This document shows, one piece after another, positions 42,561-54,291 of a stretch of DNA of 64,000 nucleotides; position 1 is the first letter of the stretch; the number at the start of each line of letters is the position of its first letter. The stretch covers positions 248,001 through 312,000 of the forward strand of contig JAHLKG010000006.1 in NCBI GenBank assembly GCA_025526995.1, in the 5' to 3' direction. The notes beneath the pieces are model-generated. The model worked only from the letters and a program-made list of their open reading frames with translations. It had not been told where the DNA came from and did not search any database. The stretch comes from Powellomyces hirtus (lineage: Eukaryota; Chytridiomycota; Chytridiomycetes; Spizellomycetales; Powellomycetaceae). The position numbers and the translations under genes were made by a program.

Positions 42561-43389
42561 ATGGCGGAGAGTCAGTCCGCTCTTCTTCTGCAAAGGCAGC
42601 TCAAAGGTAAATATTTTTCACTCGAGACCGTATCCAGCAGTGTAGAAGCTAAACTAGAACTTTAGAGCTTTCTAAGAGCCCTGTTCCGGGGTTTTCAGCT
42701 GGACTCGTGGGCGATAACATTTACGAATGGGACGTCATGATACGTACGTTTACTTTGTCAAATGCTCCATTCATACAAATGCTGAGTTTTGCATCGTCTT
42801 CGCTAGTCGGACCGGAGGGTACTCTATAGTATGTTCTTGCATTGGTGAACGAACGCCCACCGCTTTAACCAATGCATTTTCTTTTCCGGCATTGCTTTCC
42901 AGTGAGGGAGGGTTCTTCAAGGCCCGGCTATCGTTCCCAACCAGTTATCCCCAAATGCCCCCGCAAATGAGATTCATTTCGCAAATGTGGCACCCGAATG
43001 TATATGAGGATGGCCGCGTGTGCATTTCCATTCTTCATGAACCAGGTAGCGATTGTGTCGCGCAGCAGACGATTTGCTTCAGAAACTTATCCTTTGGTGA
43101 ATGAAGGAGAAGACAGATGGGGCTATGAAAGTGCGGCTGAACGGTGGCTGCCCGTCCACACGGTAGAAACGATAGTGCTCTCGGTCATCAGCATGTTGTC
43201 TGGACCGAACGACGAGTCGCCCGCCAATGCGAAGGCAGCCGTGAGTAACTGAGTCCACGTTGTGCGTTGAACATTTCTGACGCGATCTCGGGTTTGATTC
43301 TTTAGAAGGAGTGGCGGGAGGATCCGTCCGCATTTAAGAAACGTGTTCAACGAACCGTCCGCCAAAGCGAGGAGGATATGTATCAGTAG
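42561..43389 (+). CDS. Ubiquitin-conjugating enzyme E2, UBE2G1/UBC7-like
   Basis: Exons 42561-42606, 42666-42743, 42807-42828, 42903-43045, 43107-43240 and 43306-43389, 168 residues. The start [19 protein letters not shown] and [15 protein letters not shown] fit UBE2G1. The catalytic region [20 protein letters not shown] has the active Cys at residue 89, and an acidic insertion after it ([17 protein letters not shown]) is the class feature. [16 protein letters not shown] and the tail [14 protein letters not shown] complete it. UBE2G-type E2s build K48 chains, often in ER-associated degradation, which would fit the HERP-like gene nearby. Exon 3 is a 22-nt micro-exon encoding only GPEGTL with split codons at both ends. 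Confidence 0.94.
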
Positions 43390-43493
43390 GAGATGTTACG
43401 TAGCCTTGAGGATGGTATATAGACGGCGGAGAGATACAGATTGGAGGGTGCAGACTGACTCAGGGTGTAACTATGCAAATGATGAAGCTAAGA

Positions 43494-44939
43494 CTAAGCT
43501 GCCATGACTGCTTCGTCGCGTGGCGGGGGAAGACTTTCTACTGCGCTATGCGTACGACTAGCAAATGTCCCTTGCTTCTCAACTCTGACAATACCACTGA
43601 GCATCATCAATCCGAAAGGCACTTCCGGGTCTTCCGTAGTGTGTAGAGCTACCCACTCGCTGAGATCGGCTTTCATCTGAAACTCGGAGACATCAATCGA
43701 GGGTCTGAGAGAAGAGGAGTGCACATTAGTCAACCTTCCGATTATCTGTTCGAGTAGGAACTTACAAGCCTCGCGCATCCATTGCTGATTTCAATTCTTG
43801 AGCGGTCAAAGACTCTAAGCCTTCTTTGGCTAGCAACAGATCGTCGCCTTTGATATAGTCTGCGTGTTGACGCAGGACTCGTTTGAGATATGGTGCAGGT
43901 CCAACTTTCCATATTCCAAGATATTTATTGAATGTGCGAAGTTGCGGCCCATTCAGATTGTCGATGTGAAAATACTGTGGTTGGGTGTGGGCTAAGCGGA
44001 GGACAAAGTCATCGGCCAAAAAGGAGGCGGCAGTCATCTGAAAATTGACAACCAATTGTAGCATGAGTATGAAATCTTGTTTCGATCGCAAGACAAGCAA
44101 GAACCCAGAAATCATCACGCACGTTACTTCCACCCACCGCTTTCCCCGATTCGATGCTTTGAACCGCAGCTGCGGATAACTCTTTTCGAATGCCCGCCAA
44201 TCGCTTCACTTTCGCATCCTGCGATTAACGTCAACTCTGGTGCAACCCAATGTCGTCAACAGTTGGAAGTCCGACGTACCACTTGGTCAGGAGTCAGGCA
44301 AGTGCTTGGAACGATTCCTCGTAGAAGCAGGAAAGGTATCGCTTCGCCCAAGAACACACAACAGAACAAAAATGGTATCGCACGCCAAAAATCTTGCTCG
44401 TTTTTTTTAATCTGCAAGAGCCGTGTTACTTTCATGCGCCCCCCCATAGTAACGGCTTTCACCCTGCCAAAAACCCACCAAAAAGTATTCCCTCCGAGTC
44501 CACTGATAACCATCGACGACATTTCGCCGTTTGAGCTCTTTCGCCTCCTTTGTCTCTTTCACAAACTCCTTTGTACCGCTAATGAGCTGCTTGACCATCG
44601 CTTTCGATTTCTCCATATACCCCCGGGCACGGGCCACCAGTCCCGGCTTTTCTGCGGCAAGTACATGACTTGGAGATTTCGATCCATTTTCATATGGGCG
44701 TAGTGGAGAATTCTGACATAGATATGGTGTAGTTGAAATGTATCTTCTATCGCGGTTGAGGACAGTGAGTCAGCTCGGAGAGATCGCAGGCACAAACTTA
44801 ACCCTTTAGCATACCGAAAGCTCACGCTTGGCGACGTCCACTCAGTGCTGTAGAGCGGCCGCCCACATAAATATGATCTAGAATTTATGGAGGGCCGTAT
44901 CGACCGCCGCAGGCAGGACTCTACTATTCTAAGGGACAT
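43494..44939 (-). CDS. LETM1-domain mitochondrial protein (LETMD1/LETM1 family)
   Basis: Exons 44939-44815, 44746-44479, 44411-44280, 44218-44123, 44037-43766 and 43704-43494, 367 residues. The N terminus (MSLRIVESCLRRSIRPSINS) is Arg/Ser-rich, typical of mitochondrial import. LKRRNVVDGYQWTRREYFL precedes a hydrophobic segment IPFLFCCVFLGEAIPFLLLR, the LETM1 membrane region. The soluble ribosome-binding-like domain has GPQLRTFNKYLGIWKVGPAP, KGDDLLLAKEGLESLTAQEL and KSAMDARGLPSIDVSEFQM. No EF-hand or long C-terminal coiled coil follows, so it is closer to the short LETMD1 type than to full LETM1/Mdm38. LETM1 proteins act in K+/H+ or Ca2+ exchange and mitochondrial translation. The gene is divergent from HOP1. 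Confidence 0.88.
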
Positions 44940-45247
44940 TGTTCTATGTGGCAAATGGGGCTTGAAATGGCGATACCGTTAACCCAAAGGAGGGTCGGAG
45001 TCGGCGACAGCAACGAGCGGTTGCCATGCCATTCTTACATGAGGCGCGCGTGGATTACTAGAACTTCACACAGACGCGTCCTTGCTGAGCTGCCCGCCTC
45101 CCTCACCACGGCTCCCAGTACGCCGCATCCACAGACCAACTTTTCCATCGGCACTCACTGTCGTCAGTGGACTTAAGGCGCCACAGCAGTTTCAGACTTT
45201 CGAACAGTCTACTCGGTTTTTGCGCGTTGCGCTCCTCAGAACGCAAG
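44940..45247. promoter_or_regulatory. Shared divergent 5' region (LETM1-domain / HOP1)
   Basis: 308 bp between start codons of a housekeeping mitochondrial gene and a meiotic gene. No TATA box or known meiotic control element could be named with confidence. Confidence 0.4.
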
Positions 45248-48200
45248 ATGACGCTTCAATTACAGGTACGGGGGGTTGCCAGGTCGGCATTTTCCCAAGG
45301 GATGTACTGCTGATCCAGAACAAACAGCATCCCGCGCAGGACCAAACTCTGGCACCGACTGCCCAAGTATATCACCACCCGGATTGTGATGCGAGAGTCC
45401 CATGCCAATCCTTGTTTTCTAGCAATCGCTAAACCTTGTCCGCAACTTGCTGGGCACCGCACTGGGGGCTATCGCCTATCTTGTATGTGTCCTCCTCTTG
45501 ATCTGGTTTGGCATGCTCAACAAGTTGTTGCTTGCAGAGAGGGCTTTTCCCTGAGGACCACTTCAAAGATTCTAGCATGGGGGGCTTAGCGCTCAAAACC
45601 CTTGTGCGAGATATGTCTTTCGAAGGGGACGAACTCCTGAACTGGCTGGTATGGTGGCAGTCGTCGATTTATGATGAGATGCTTGAACTCACTGAGTATT
45701 AGGAATCTGGGTGTTATCACGCCCTGGAACAGCAATACGTACGTACCGGTCTTTCCTAGTTGATGCAGCTGTCTGACGACTTCCTCTAGTTGAAGACTAT
45801 GATTTTTGGAATCTACCTGGATCCAGCAGAACCCGAAAAGCTGTGAGGAAGTTCTTGTCGCTTCCTGCCCCTATGAAAACTGCTCACATCAGTGCTTAGG
45901 GTTGAAGCGTACACGTTCGGCTTCTCGTACCCAGACAAAGACCAGTGGTGCATCACAATTGACACCAATGGCAAGGATGTCTTTCGTCTGCGGACGCGAG
46001 CTGCAATCATGAAGGCAACCTCGGATATGCTTCGTAGACTTTTGATCCTCACTCAAACTCTCAGGGTAACTTTGATCGCATCTCAAGCTTTTACCGAGAC
46101 ACATCATACTCTTGCCAACACTGCACATAGCCTATCCCGGACAATGCGTATATTACGATGAAGTTCTTTTACTACGACGACGTGACGCCTCTTGATTACG
46201 AGCCACCTTACTTTCGTGCCGGAAATGATGCTGACAAGTTCTATTTCGTTCATCAACCTGAGAGGATTAATACCGGCCTGGTCGAAACACCTTATCACGC
46301 GTATGCATGATTGAGCGTATTGCTATGCAGGTTATATTTCCAAGTTGCTCACAATGGCATCATGTAGTTTGAATATGCACGTGCAGACGGCGGCGGAGGG
46401 CATGCAACCAATTCAAGAAGACATAGATGAAGAAACGTGTGACGTCCCCGTTTCTTCTGCGAGCAATGACGCCCAGGAGTCAGGAGGATTTGTAATGAAA
46501 GATGACGAGCACAGCGGGGCCGGTTTCAACGATTCAGATGTGACGTGTATTGAAGTTGGACAGCTGGATGGGTCTCAGGTGTTGGATGTTACAGCTCAGA
46601 TGGACCAGTTGGGGCTCAATGTCGGTGAGTCCGATTTTTCTACGCAACCTGCTGTGTAGTCTCTATCTGAGATGCTTTATCCTGAGCTGTGACAGAGCAG
46701 GAGAAAGCTCCGGAAACTGAAACTGAAAGTGACACTGTCCCTTTGGATGGGGATGTCGGCACGAATATCATCTCGACGATGCCTCAAGGACCTATGCACT
46801 CAAGTAATTAAGGAGACATGCTTCCGAAAACTGCGATGGATTGTAGTTGTTCTCTGACTTTTCCTTTCCCAAGGTGATAACACGCAGGATCTAGTACATC
46901 ACCTGAAAACTGGTATTCAAGTACATACCATGGCCAATTTTACGAACGTGGACGATCCTGACGAGGAGAAATTCGGAGGTGCTTCCCTTTCGCCATCCGG
47001 GTCCTGCATGACCAGGTCGTCCTCCATTGACCTGACAATAGAAGAGCTCCTCAAAGCTGATGGAAATATCAGTGAAGAAGTACGGAATGCACCACTTGTA
47101 AACAAAGGTGCCGAATTGAATAGATCTATCGAATCGGTCAAAGTCGGTATTGTGATGCCCGAAGCTGGTGCAGTCAAATTGGAAGGCAAGTCCCGCTACG
47201 GAGCGCTACTCGGACAGGGTGAAGATGGGGAACCGATTGATTGTCCTTGTGGCGTAAACGAGGTGAGCGTAAGGCGCCTTTGTGGTCATTGTTGAACGGT
47301 GATAAACCATGGCTGTCCGCGTTCAAAGGAAGATGGAGATATGATATTCTGCGCTCGTTGCAAAGCGTGGGGCCACCTCGCCTGTGCCGGATATCGGAAG
47401 GCGACAGACAAGCGCATTGCTAAAACTCACCTATGCTACGCCTGCCAAAATGAAACCGGCACTGGAGATATGGTATACGATCTGGAGTATGTGGCGGAGG
47501 TGGCTTTGTTTCGTCGCGGAATACACGTGGCGTTCACCGACGGCATCACGAGTATTTCTGAATTTGCATCTGGCTTGGGTAGGTGGAACATGCTGAAGTG
47601 GCAACTCCTTTCTGCTGAGGCCTGACCTTTGGCCTTGATCACAACGTATGATAGGCGTCGGGCTGCCGCAAGCAAAGCAGATCTTGGGTCGTTTGGTGAA
47701 GGAAGGTTTCGTAGCAGAGGCCAAATCAGGGAAGGGGAAAAAGAAATCGGGGCCGCAGTATCAAGTTTTGAAGACTAGCGCAGCTGGTGGACGGCATAGC
47801 AAATGGTTTTCCAAAGCCCCATTCACCGAATACGCTGCTAGGAAGGAGAAACTGCAGGCAATGCGCGGTTCTAGCGTAGCGAAACACTCGAGTCACACCC
47901 ATCTTAGCGAGCAACTATCTGGCAGAAACACACCGCTCCCTGACCCTCAGCTCTTGAACACGGTCGATACTGGCCACAGGGATGTGACTCCGGACGCAGA
48001 CTCAACTCAGCAAATCATTACGCGTGCGAAGTCTCGTTCAGCTTCCGTGGCATCCACGGCCTTTACCCAGTCTGGATTGTTCGTCAATAGAACTCCAGTT
48101 TCGAAGACTTCAGGGCAACTTCCAACTCCGCTGGCTAAGCCGCCAACCGCAGCGAAGATCGATGATATCGTGGAGAACACAGAATCGATTAGGCACCAGT

Positions 48201-48442
48201 TTCTCCAACAGGTAGTCACATCATTCACGAAAATCTCACGCCATATGACGCGCTTTATTGAACATGAGTTACAGTCCACTGATCGCCAGATGACTGGTTT
48301 CGCGTTGAATAAAACAACTGATGACGCTACTCGTGGCGACGTTTTTACATCGAAGCGTGCTGCGCCGGAAGAAAACATCAAAACGCTCGAAGCCAAAAGG
48401 AGGAAAGTATCGGTTGTCACCAAACCCCTATCCGTATTGTGA
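45248..48442 (+). CDS. HOP1: Meiotic HORMA-domain axis protein HOP1
   Basis: Thirteen exons: 45248-45265, 45340-45366, 45423-45482, 45538-45648, 45703-45738, 45790-45842, 45900-46065, 46131-46300, 46368-46624, 46696-46803, 46874-47262, 47329-47578 and 47655-48442; 810 residues. The HORMA domain spans about residues 16-215: SLNLVRNLLGTALGAIAYLR, GLFPEDHFKD, FEGDELLNWL, LVEAYTFGFSYPD and the safety-belt end TMKFFYYDDVTPLDYEPPYF. An acidic linker follows, then a PHD-like zinc finger (CPCGVNE, FCARCKAWGHLACAGY, LCYACQ; about 456-500) and a winged-helix segment (GLPQAKQILGRLVKEGFVAE). The tail ends KRRKVSVVTKPLSVL, a plausible closure motif for HORMA self-binding. HOP1 organises meiotic chromosome axes. 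An alternative acceptor would start exon 2 at 45319. Confidence 0.95.
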
Positions 48443-48591
48443 ACTCAGGATATTTGCCTATTATTTGTCGACTATTGTCCCTTGTGATAGTAGTTTCGAA
48501 CTGTAGGTCGTTAGAGATATTTAGGATAGTGATTACTGTAAGACTAGTATGTGTCCCAACATCTGCGTTTGTCTGTATAGATGCTTGAATT

Positions 48592-50415
48592 CTATTTGGA
48601 AGTCAGGATATCTACGCCATCACGTGTGATAAGAACCGTATGCTCTATCAAATACAATAGCAAGATCAGCGATATAGAAGGAATTGTCATGGTCTCATAG
48701 TTTTAAAGAACTCACCAAACTGTGCGGAACGGCCACCTGTCGCAAACAAGGAAACATGAAATAGTGCAAGTATCAATTTCGAGCGATTTGGAGGAAGCAT
48801 TCACGATAGCTACTCGTACCATCACGGGTCACGGCAGTCCAATTGTCTGGCCATTTGACGTGGCCTGCCCCACCCTGACACAACATGGGCTCAATTGTAA
48901 AAATCATGTTTTCCTCCATGACCCCACTGTCGCTATTTCGAAAGTGGTATATCATCGGCGGCTCGTGAAACTGACGGCCTGGGATGACCATTGAGGTATC
49001 AGTAATCGCATCTTTGCAGTTCGCATATTCATTTCTTAGGTACCTATGCCGTGACCACTGAAATCCGGGCAAGTGGTGAACCCCGACGACTCAGCGTATT
49101 CGCTGCGGACATGCAATGATCGGCGTGGAAAGTAAGCAACATAGGTTCATTGAGGAAAGCACTATCGGCACATACCTGATAAGCCGTCCAATCTCGTTCA
49201 GCGGCACACCCGGCTTACATATGGAAATTGCCTTCTCCATCGCTTCTTTTGTCGCAAGCACCAATTTCTTGCCCTTTTCATCTACGTCGCCGATGAGAAC
49301 GGTCGCGCTTGTATCGCCATGAAATCTATGAATGTGTTGTGTGAAAAAGAAGATTGAGTTCATTAGGAAGCGCCTGCACTTTACCCGTTGAGATAAACCT
49401 AATGAAAGCCGAGTCAGATGGCGTGTTTCAAATATTGGATCAGCAGCGATTCATACCGTGATGTCGATATTCACGATATCACCGTCTTTCAATGAACGTC
49501 TAGTTTTTGACGGTGCGGTATCAGCAAAGTTAAACCGCTTTTATCATTGATGAAACGGTGAAACACTCACGCATCTGGTATTCTGGAAAACCAACACGTA
49601 TAGTGGAATTAAGTCAATCAGCGGTTAGCCATGATAATCATCGAGATTTCTGGTGTAAGATATTTGGTCTTTACCCATGGCATATGACGTTGTTTATCGA
49701 TGTACCTGTAGGTCAAATGTACCGAGGGATTTGAATAGTAACGAAAGGTCAGAAGGTGTGCTTTGACAAACGCACAAATGTGCAAAAGAATAAAATGCGA
49801 GTGCTGCATACAGATGGATTTTGGAAATCCCAAGTACCCTAGTGGGCTTGGATATGCCCCAGATTGTATTATTTTCTCATGCACTTCAGGACAACAAGGC
49901 TTTATCAGATGAGAGTTGCACTGAATTGATGGAACGCTGTCGGCCCCGGTTGACGCACTGGATCCGGAATTGCACACACCTAAACAATCAATTTCACTAG
50001 TGGTGACACCTGGTACAGCACATCCAATCGCAAAGTCCAACATCTGCTTCGCAAGCGCACAAGACGCACGCATGCCTGTAATTTCCTCCGGTGTCTTCAG
50101 ATGCGGCCGGTGGAGAAACACGAGGGGATGGCCCTTTGCATCGTACTCTGGCCTCTGAATTGTCTCAGGAACCTCGTTACGGGTCTGCCGCAAGACCTGC
50201 CCAGTAAGCGATTCCGGTGGTGGTAAAATGAGCTCATATTGTCCAAAAGTTGTTAGTCGGGCCGCTGGTGACAATAGAGTTGGCGCCCGGCGACGTTGTA
50301 GGAGCGTTGCAGCCCAGGTGAACAGGCGAACATGCTGGTTGGTAAGCGCCGGTGTTATCAGCACTTTCTGCGCGGCCGCACAGCGGTGCAGTCCGGTTGC
50401 AGCTCTTGGAAGCAT
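48592..50415 (-). CDS. Mitochondrial methionine aminopeptidase, type 1 (MAP1D)
   Basis: Eleven exons: 50415-49980, 49883-49812, 49705-49675, 49582-49571, 49499-49457, 49398-49385, 49325-49176, 49102-49044, 48978-48820, 48736-48716 and 48644-48592; 349 residues. The dinuclear-metal ligands are visible in VNIDIT (Asp), FHGDTSATV (Asp), DFSGHGIG (His), TIEPM (Glu) and QFEHTVLITRDG (Glu). SGAYPSPLGYLGFPKSICTS and NNVICHGIPDARSLKDGD are family signatures. The first ~60 residues are basic and hydrophobic, consistent with mitochondrial import, so this is the organellar enzyme that removes initiator Met. Exons of 12, 14 and 21 nt are required to restore the conserved blocks. It is divergent from ALG8 with about 218 bp between start codons. 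Confidence 0.93.
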
Positions 50416-50633
50416 CTGCAATGTCGCGGGCGCACAAAAGACCTGTCAATGCTTGAGGCAAATATTTTTTGTTTCCACTGTGTCGGGCAAACTTCGGAGG
50501 CCCGTGCCGCGGTACCGCGGTACAGGAACCGATGGTGCGCGCGTCCGTCAACTTGAAATGGAAGCGCAACCGCAACTTTGATCTTGGAATTGGCAGCAAG
50601 ATGAAGCAGCGGCGAGTGCCTCGCACCGCTGAG

Positions 50634-52856
50634 ATGGCCAGCTCTGTAGAGGAGTCAGAAACTGGCATCGCTACTGTGGATACTGGGAAGGACTCGCAGC
50701 CATGGTCTGACATCCTCCCGATTTTTGCTTTTGCCACCCTCGTGAAATTGCTGTTGATACCTTCATAGTCAGTATGATGTTATTTTGTATTCCCCTTCCA
50801 TCCTTAATCGGGCAGTCGTGGTTTTTGTTTCCTATTGTCTTTTCCTCAATCCGAATTATATTCTTCCCAGTCGGTCAACGGATTTTGAGGTGCACCGCAA
50901 CTGGCTTGCGATAACCCATAGTCTGCCCAGAGAAAAATGGTACTATGAGGTACGGATTTTCTTGGAGTGACATGAGAACGGTCCAGTATGCTGACTGGCT
51001 GACCAAGACCTTCGGCTTCTGACTGCAGGACAGGTCTGAGTGGACTCTGGACTATCCGCCGTTCTTTGCGTGGTTTGAGTGGACATTATCCCAAGCAGCT
51101 CAATTGTTTTATCCTGCCATGCTCGACCTCGATAACCTAGAAGATCAAAGCTGGCAGACGATTCTTTTCCAAAGGGCGACGGTCATATTGAGTGAATTTG
51201 TATTCCTATGTGGAGCCGAAAGGTCAAGCCCTTACCGGATTAGATTTCCTGCAACCTCTTCTAATTCTGGGCCTCTTATTGAATAATTGCAGGATCACAC
51301 GGCATGCCAAGACGAGGCAGCGGCGGGTTCTACTAGTTGGACTGATAGCCCTGAGTCCTGGCATCGTGTTTGTAGATCATATCCATTTCCAGTACAATGG
51401 GTTTCTGTATGGCATACAGCTGCTGTCTATCGCTGCGATGATGGAGGTGAATTATCAAGACCTTCCTGAACATCTTCGATCATGCTTGTTGTTGATGGTT
51501 AGCAAACGTAGAAACGGCACATCCTTGGAGGGATCTTGTTTGCAGTTGTCCTCAACTTCAAACACATCTACTTGTATCAGGCTCCAGCATACTTCGTGTA
51601 CATTCTCAGATCATACTGCTTTGATGGCGGTAAGCCTTTATATATCCCTGCTTGCACCTGTTGTTTGTTTGTTGACATCTCATTTGCTGCCAGGTTTCTT
51701 CTCCCTGAAGCGCTTTGCCGCAATAGCATCCTCCACTTTGGCCGTGTTTGCTATATCCTTCGGACCATTCGTCAAGCACATTCCACAGATTTTATCACGG
51801 CTGTTCCCTTTCAAGCGCGGATTGTGTCATGCTTATTGGGCTCCTAATTTTTGGGCTCTGTATGCCTTCGGTGATCGCATTTTCATACAAGGTTAGTTGC
51901 TATAGCCATTCTTTGAGGGAAGTCGAGAAATCCTCACTATTTATTCCTCAGTGGCGAAAGTGGCTAAAGTACCGGTGTCCCAGACGGCATCACTGACTCG
52001 CGGTCTCGTTGGCAACACCGCTTTCTCTATTTTGCCCGACATTCAGCCCATTCATACCATGATTTTGACTGTCCTGTCTCAATTGGTTCGTAAATCAAGG
52101 ACTGCTATTGTGAGATGTAGCGCTTCATTGACTTTGACATAGCATATTCTGGCGAAACTGTGGGTAGATGCGACTCCTGCTACCTTCCTGGATAGTCTGA
52201 TTCTGTGTGGATTTGGTTCATACCTGTTTGGATGGCACGTTCACGAAAAAGCAATCCTTCTCGTGTTGGTACCATTGAGGTGAGCGGATGTATGCCCTTT
52301 GCTCTTGCTTGATAAGCGCCTAAAAGAATCTCTCATAGCCTGACAGTCGAGCGTTCCCCGAAGTATGCCCGGGCATTCTACATCTTGACCTACACTGGAG
52401 TTTACTCGTTGTTCCCACTGTTATTCAAACCAGCTGGTATGTTCTTGTCTCATTATAATCCGCATCAAGCATGAGCTCAATTGTTTACATCAGAAACAAT
52501 CACCAAAATGATATTATTGATGGCCTTCGCTGTGTTTGGGTATCATGCTTTGAAAACATTGCATTCGGCAAGGTAAGGCAGTCCGCGAAAGCACATAAGC
52601 CCGATGGCGAATTCCTCGTAGCAACCATTTGCCATCACACAGAAATGCTCGGCCTTTCCAAGTGACGGTGCCTGAGATTGTGTACATCTCTTTGTCCCTT
52701 CCTTTATTTGCGTACACTGACATTGTGTTTCCGTTGAATACTGGAGCGCAAAGTAAGCTGCAGTTTTTACCACTAATGCTCACATCAGTCTACTGCTCAA
52801 TCGGGATTCTATACGGCTGGGTGATGTTATACAGGATGGGTATTGAGAGATCATGA
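50634..52856 (+). CDS. ALG8: Dolichyl-P-Glc alpha-1,3-glucosyltransferase ALG8
   Basis: Exons 50634-50767, 50871-50949, 51029-51222, 51293-51446, 51512-51629, 51694-51891, 51952-52085, 52143-52279, 52339-52436, 52494-52572 and 52643-52856, 512 residues. It adds the second glucose to the dolichol-linked oligosaccharide in the ER lumen. Signatures are [96 protein letters not shown] and [11 protein letters not shown]. About a dozen hydrophobic segments alternate with loops. [10 protein letters not shown] separates ALG8 from ALG6 (DHGHFQYN). In-frame ATGs at 50532 and 50601 could extend the N terminus; 50634 gives the usual short lead to the first helix. Confidence 0.95.
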
Positions 52857-52948
52857 ATACTATATACAGATTGCCTGACTTCGAGTCGCCCGAGTCCCAA
52901 CTTGATGATGAATGAGTGTTTGCCAAAACTGAACGAGATAAGCTGCAA

Positions 52949-53825
52949 TCATATTACTCGAGTTTGTGCGCTTGTTGCAAAGAGTCGATTGACCAAATCG
53001 ACGTTGGGGTCCTCTATTCCCCCTTCCAAGGAGTGTCCGTTGGAGTGATGATCGCTCTGTAAAAGAAGGAACATATAAGAACGACGTATGGATGTGCTTT
53101 AAATAGACCGCACCATTGAAGGATCTTCTATGGAAAAGGCGTTCATGGAGCCATTGTCATTGCCGTGCTCCGAAAAGACATTGCGCAGACCCTCCGTAGA
53201 CAGATCTCTAGCAGTGATTTCTGGGACCTTATACGTCGCATCTACTCAAATGACAATTAGTATCACAACAAAAAGGTGAGTCGTGCGGGGAAACTACGTA
53301 GTATATACCTCCTTTGGTCAGCTTCATTCCTATCGTAACCTTTAGTATTGAGTTGACCCTTGATTCCTGGAGGAGGTACCGGCGGCATGTCGACTTCGAG
53401 TTGGCATATTCCGCCAGATTTATCGTAATCATTCCCACGTCTTCAGTGCTTTTCCCCGCATTGACAGTTTGTTTGACAAACAGCACCAGCTCACACGGCT
53501 GAAGTACGCCATCTTTTCCAATGACCATTTGCGGTTCAAAACGAAATGAGATGTCCCATGTGACAGTATGGTCCTTGACCACAGCTCTATTATAATAATG
53601 ACCAAATGGAAGGTTGGAGTGTCAATAGAGCGGCTTCAGTCTCCATAAGCCTGATTCAAGACGCGAAGAATACTTTGCTGTTGATCCTTCAAAGCTGCCG
53701 CCATTTTTCAGTTTCCATTTGACGAAATACAATCCACTGACGTATGGCAGATTGGACAAGTCATGAACAAAGCAGCTGGCTTCAAACTTGACTTTCCGCG
53801 ACTTGGGCACGAAAAGCGAAGCCAT
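52949..53825 (-). CDS. NT-type C2 domain protein (EEIG/FAM102-like)
   Basis: Exons 53825-53674, 53586-53309, 53244-53114 and 53056-52949, 222 residues. Most of the protein is one N-terminal C2 domain: VKFEASCFVHDLSNLPYVSG, LYFVKWKLKNGG, KDHTVTWDISFRFEPQMVIG, LVLFVKQTVNAGKSTEDVGM, INLAEYANSKSTCRRYLLQE and RVNSILKVTIGMKLTKG. This is the NT-C2 fold of the EEIG1/FAM102 and EHBP1 proteins, thought to bind membranes without Ca2+. The short C-terminal part is Ser/His/Asn-rich and low in structure. Fungal members have been tied to lipid contact or endocytic functions, but a precise role cannot be given. It is convergent with ALG8 with a 92-bp gap and lies downstream of the CSC1-type gene on the same strand. 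Confidence 0.85.
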
Positions 53826-54291
53826 GGTCGTCGGCCCCAGAATGGTGGCTGTTCACGAAGTACAGAGGGAACAGCGAGAGTAGTGGGAGCAGCGCAGAAT
53901 GTGGGAGGATGGCGAATTCGTCAGAACAATATGCGTTTGTAGATTGCTTGGAGTTTCCATTGAGACCCTGATGAGTCGATGACAAAACAGCAGCGGCCGG
54001 CGATCTGGTCTGCGTACGTAACGGACTCAGCATCGCAGCCACGCTACGTAAGCATGAGCCGTCAATCCGAACGCGATTGACAGTAATCTTCAATTGTTCT
54101 CAGACAGACGCACTTTACTAATGCGTCTCTTTCGACAGAGGGTTTATCACAGTTCCAGAAATCTGGCAACACGTATTGCGTGTGGTCTCAAAGTTGTTAC
54201 GTCAAGAAACGCAACGCATGAAAAATCATGTGCCTTGGTCATAAAATGTTTGTTGTCGCAAAATGTGTCAAATTATACGCTCGCCCTCCGG
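53826..54291. promoter_or_regulatory. Spacer between CSC1-type and NT-C2 genes
   Basis: 466 bp containing the 3' end of the upstream gene and the promoter of the NT-C2 gene on the minus strand. Open frames on both strands here (up to 134 codons) overlap real exons or lack motifs. Nothing else recognised. Confidence 0.4.
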
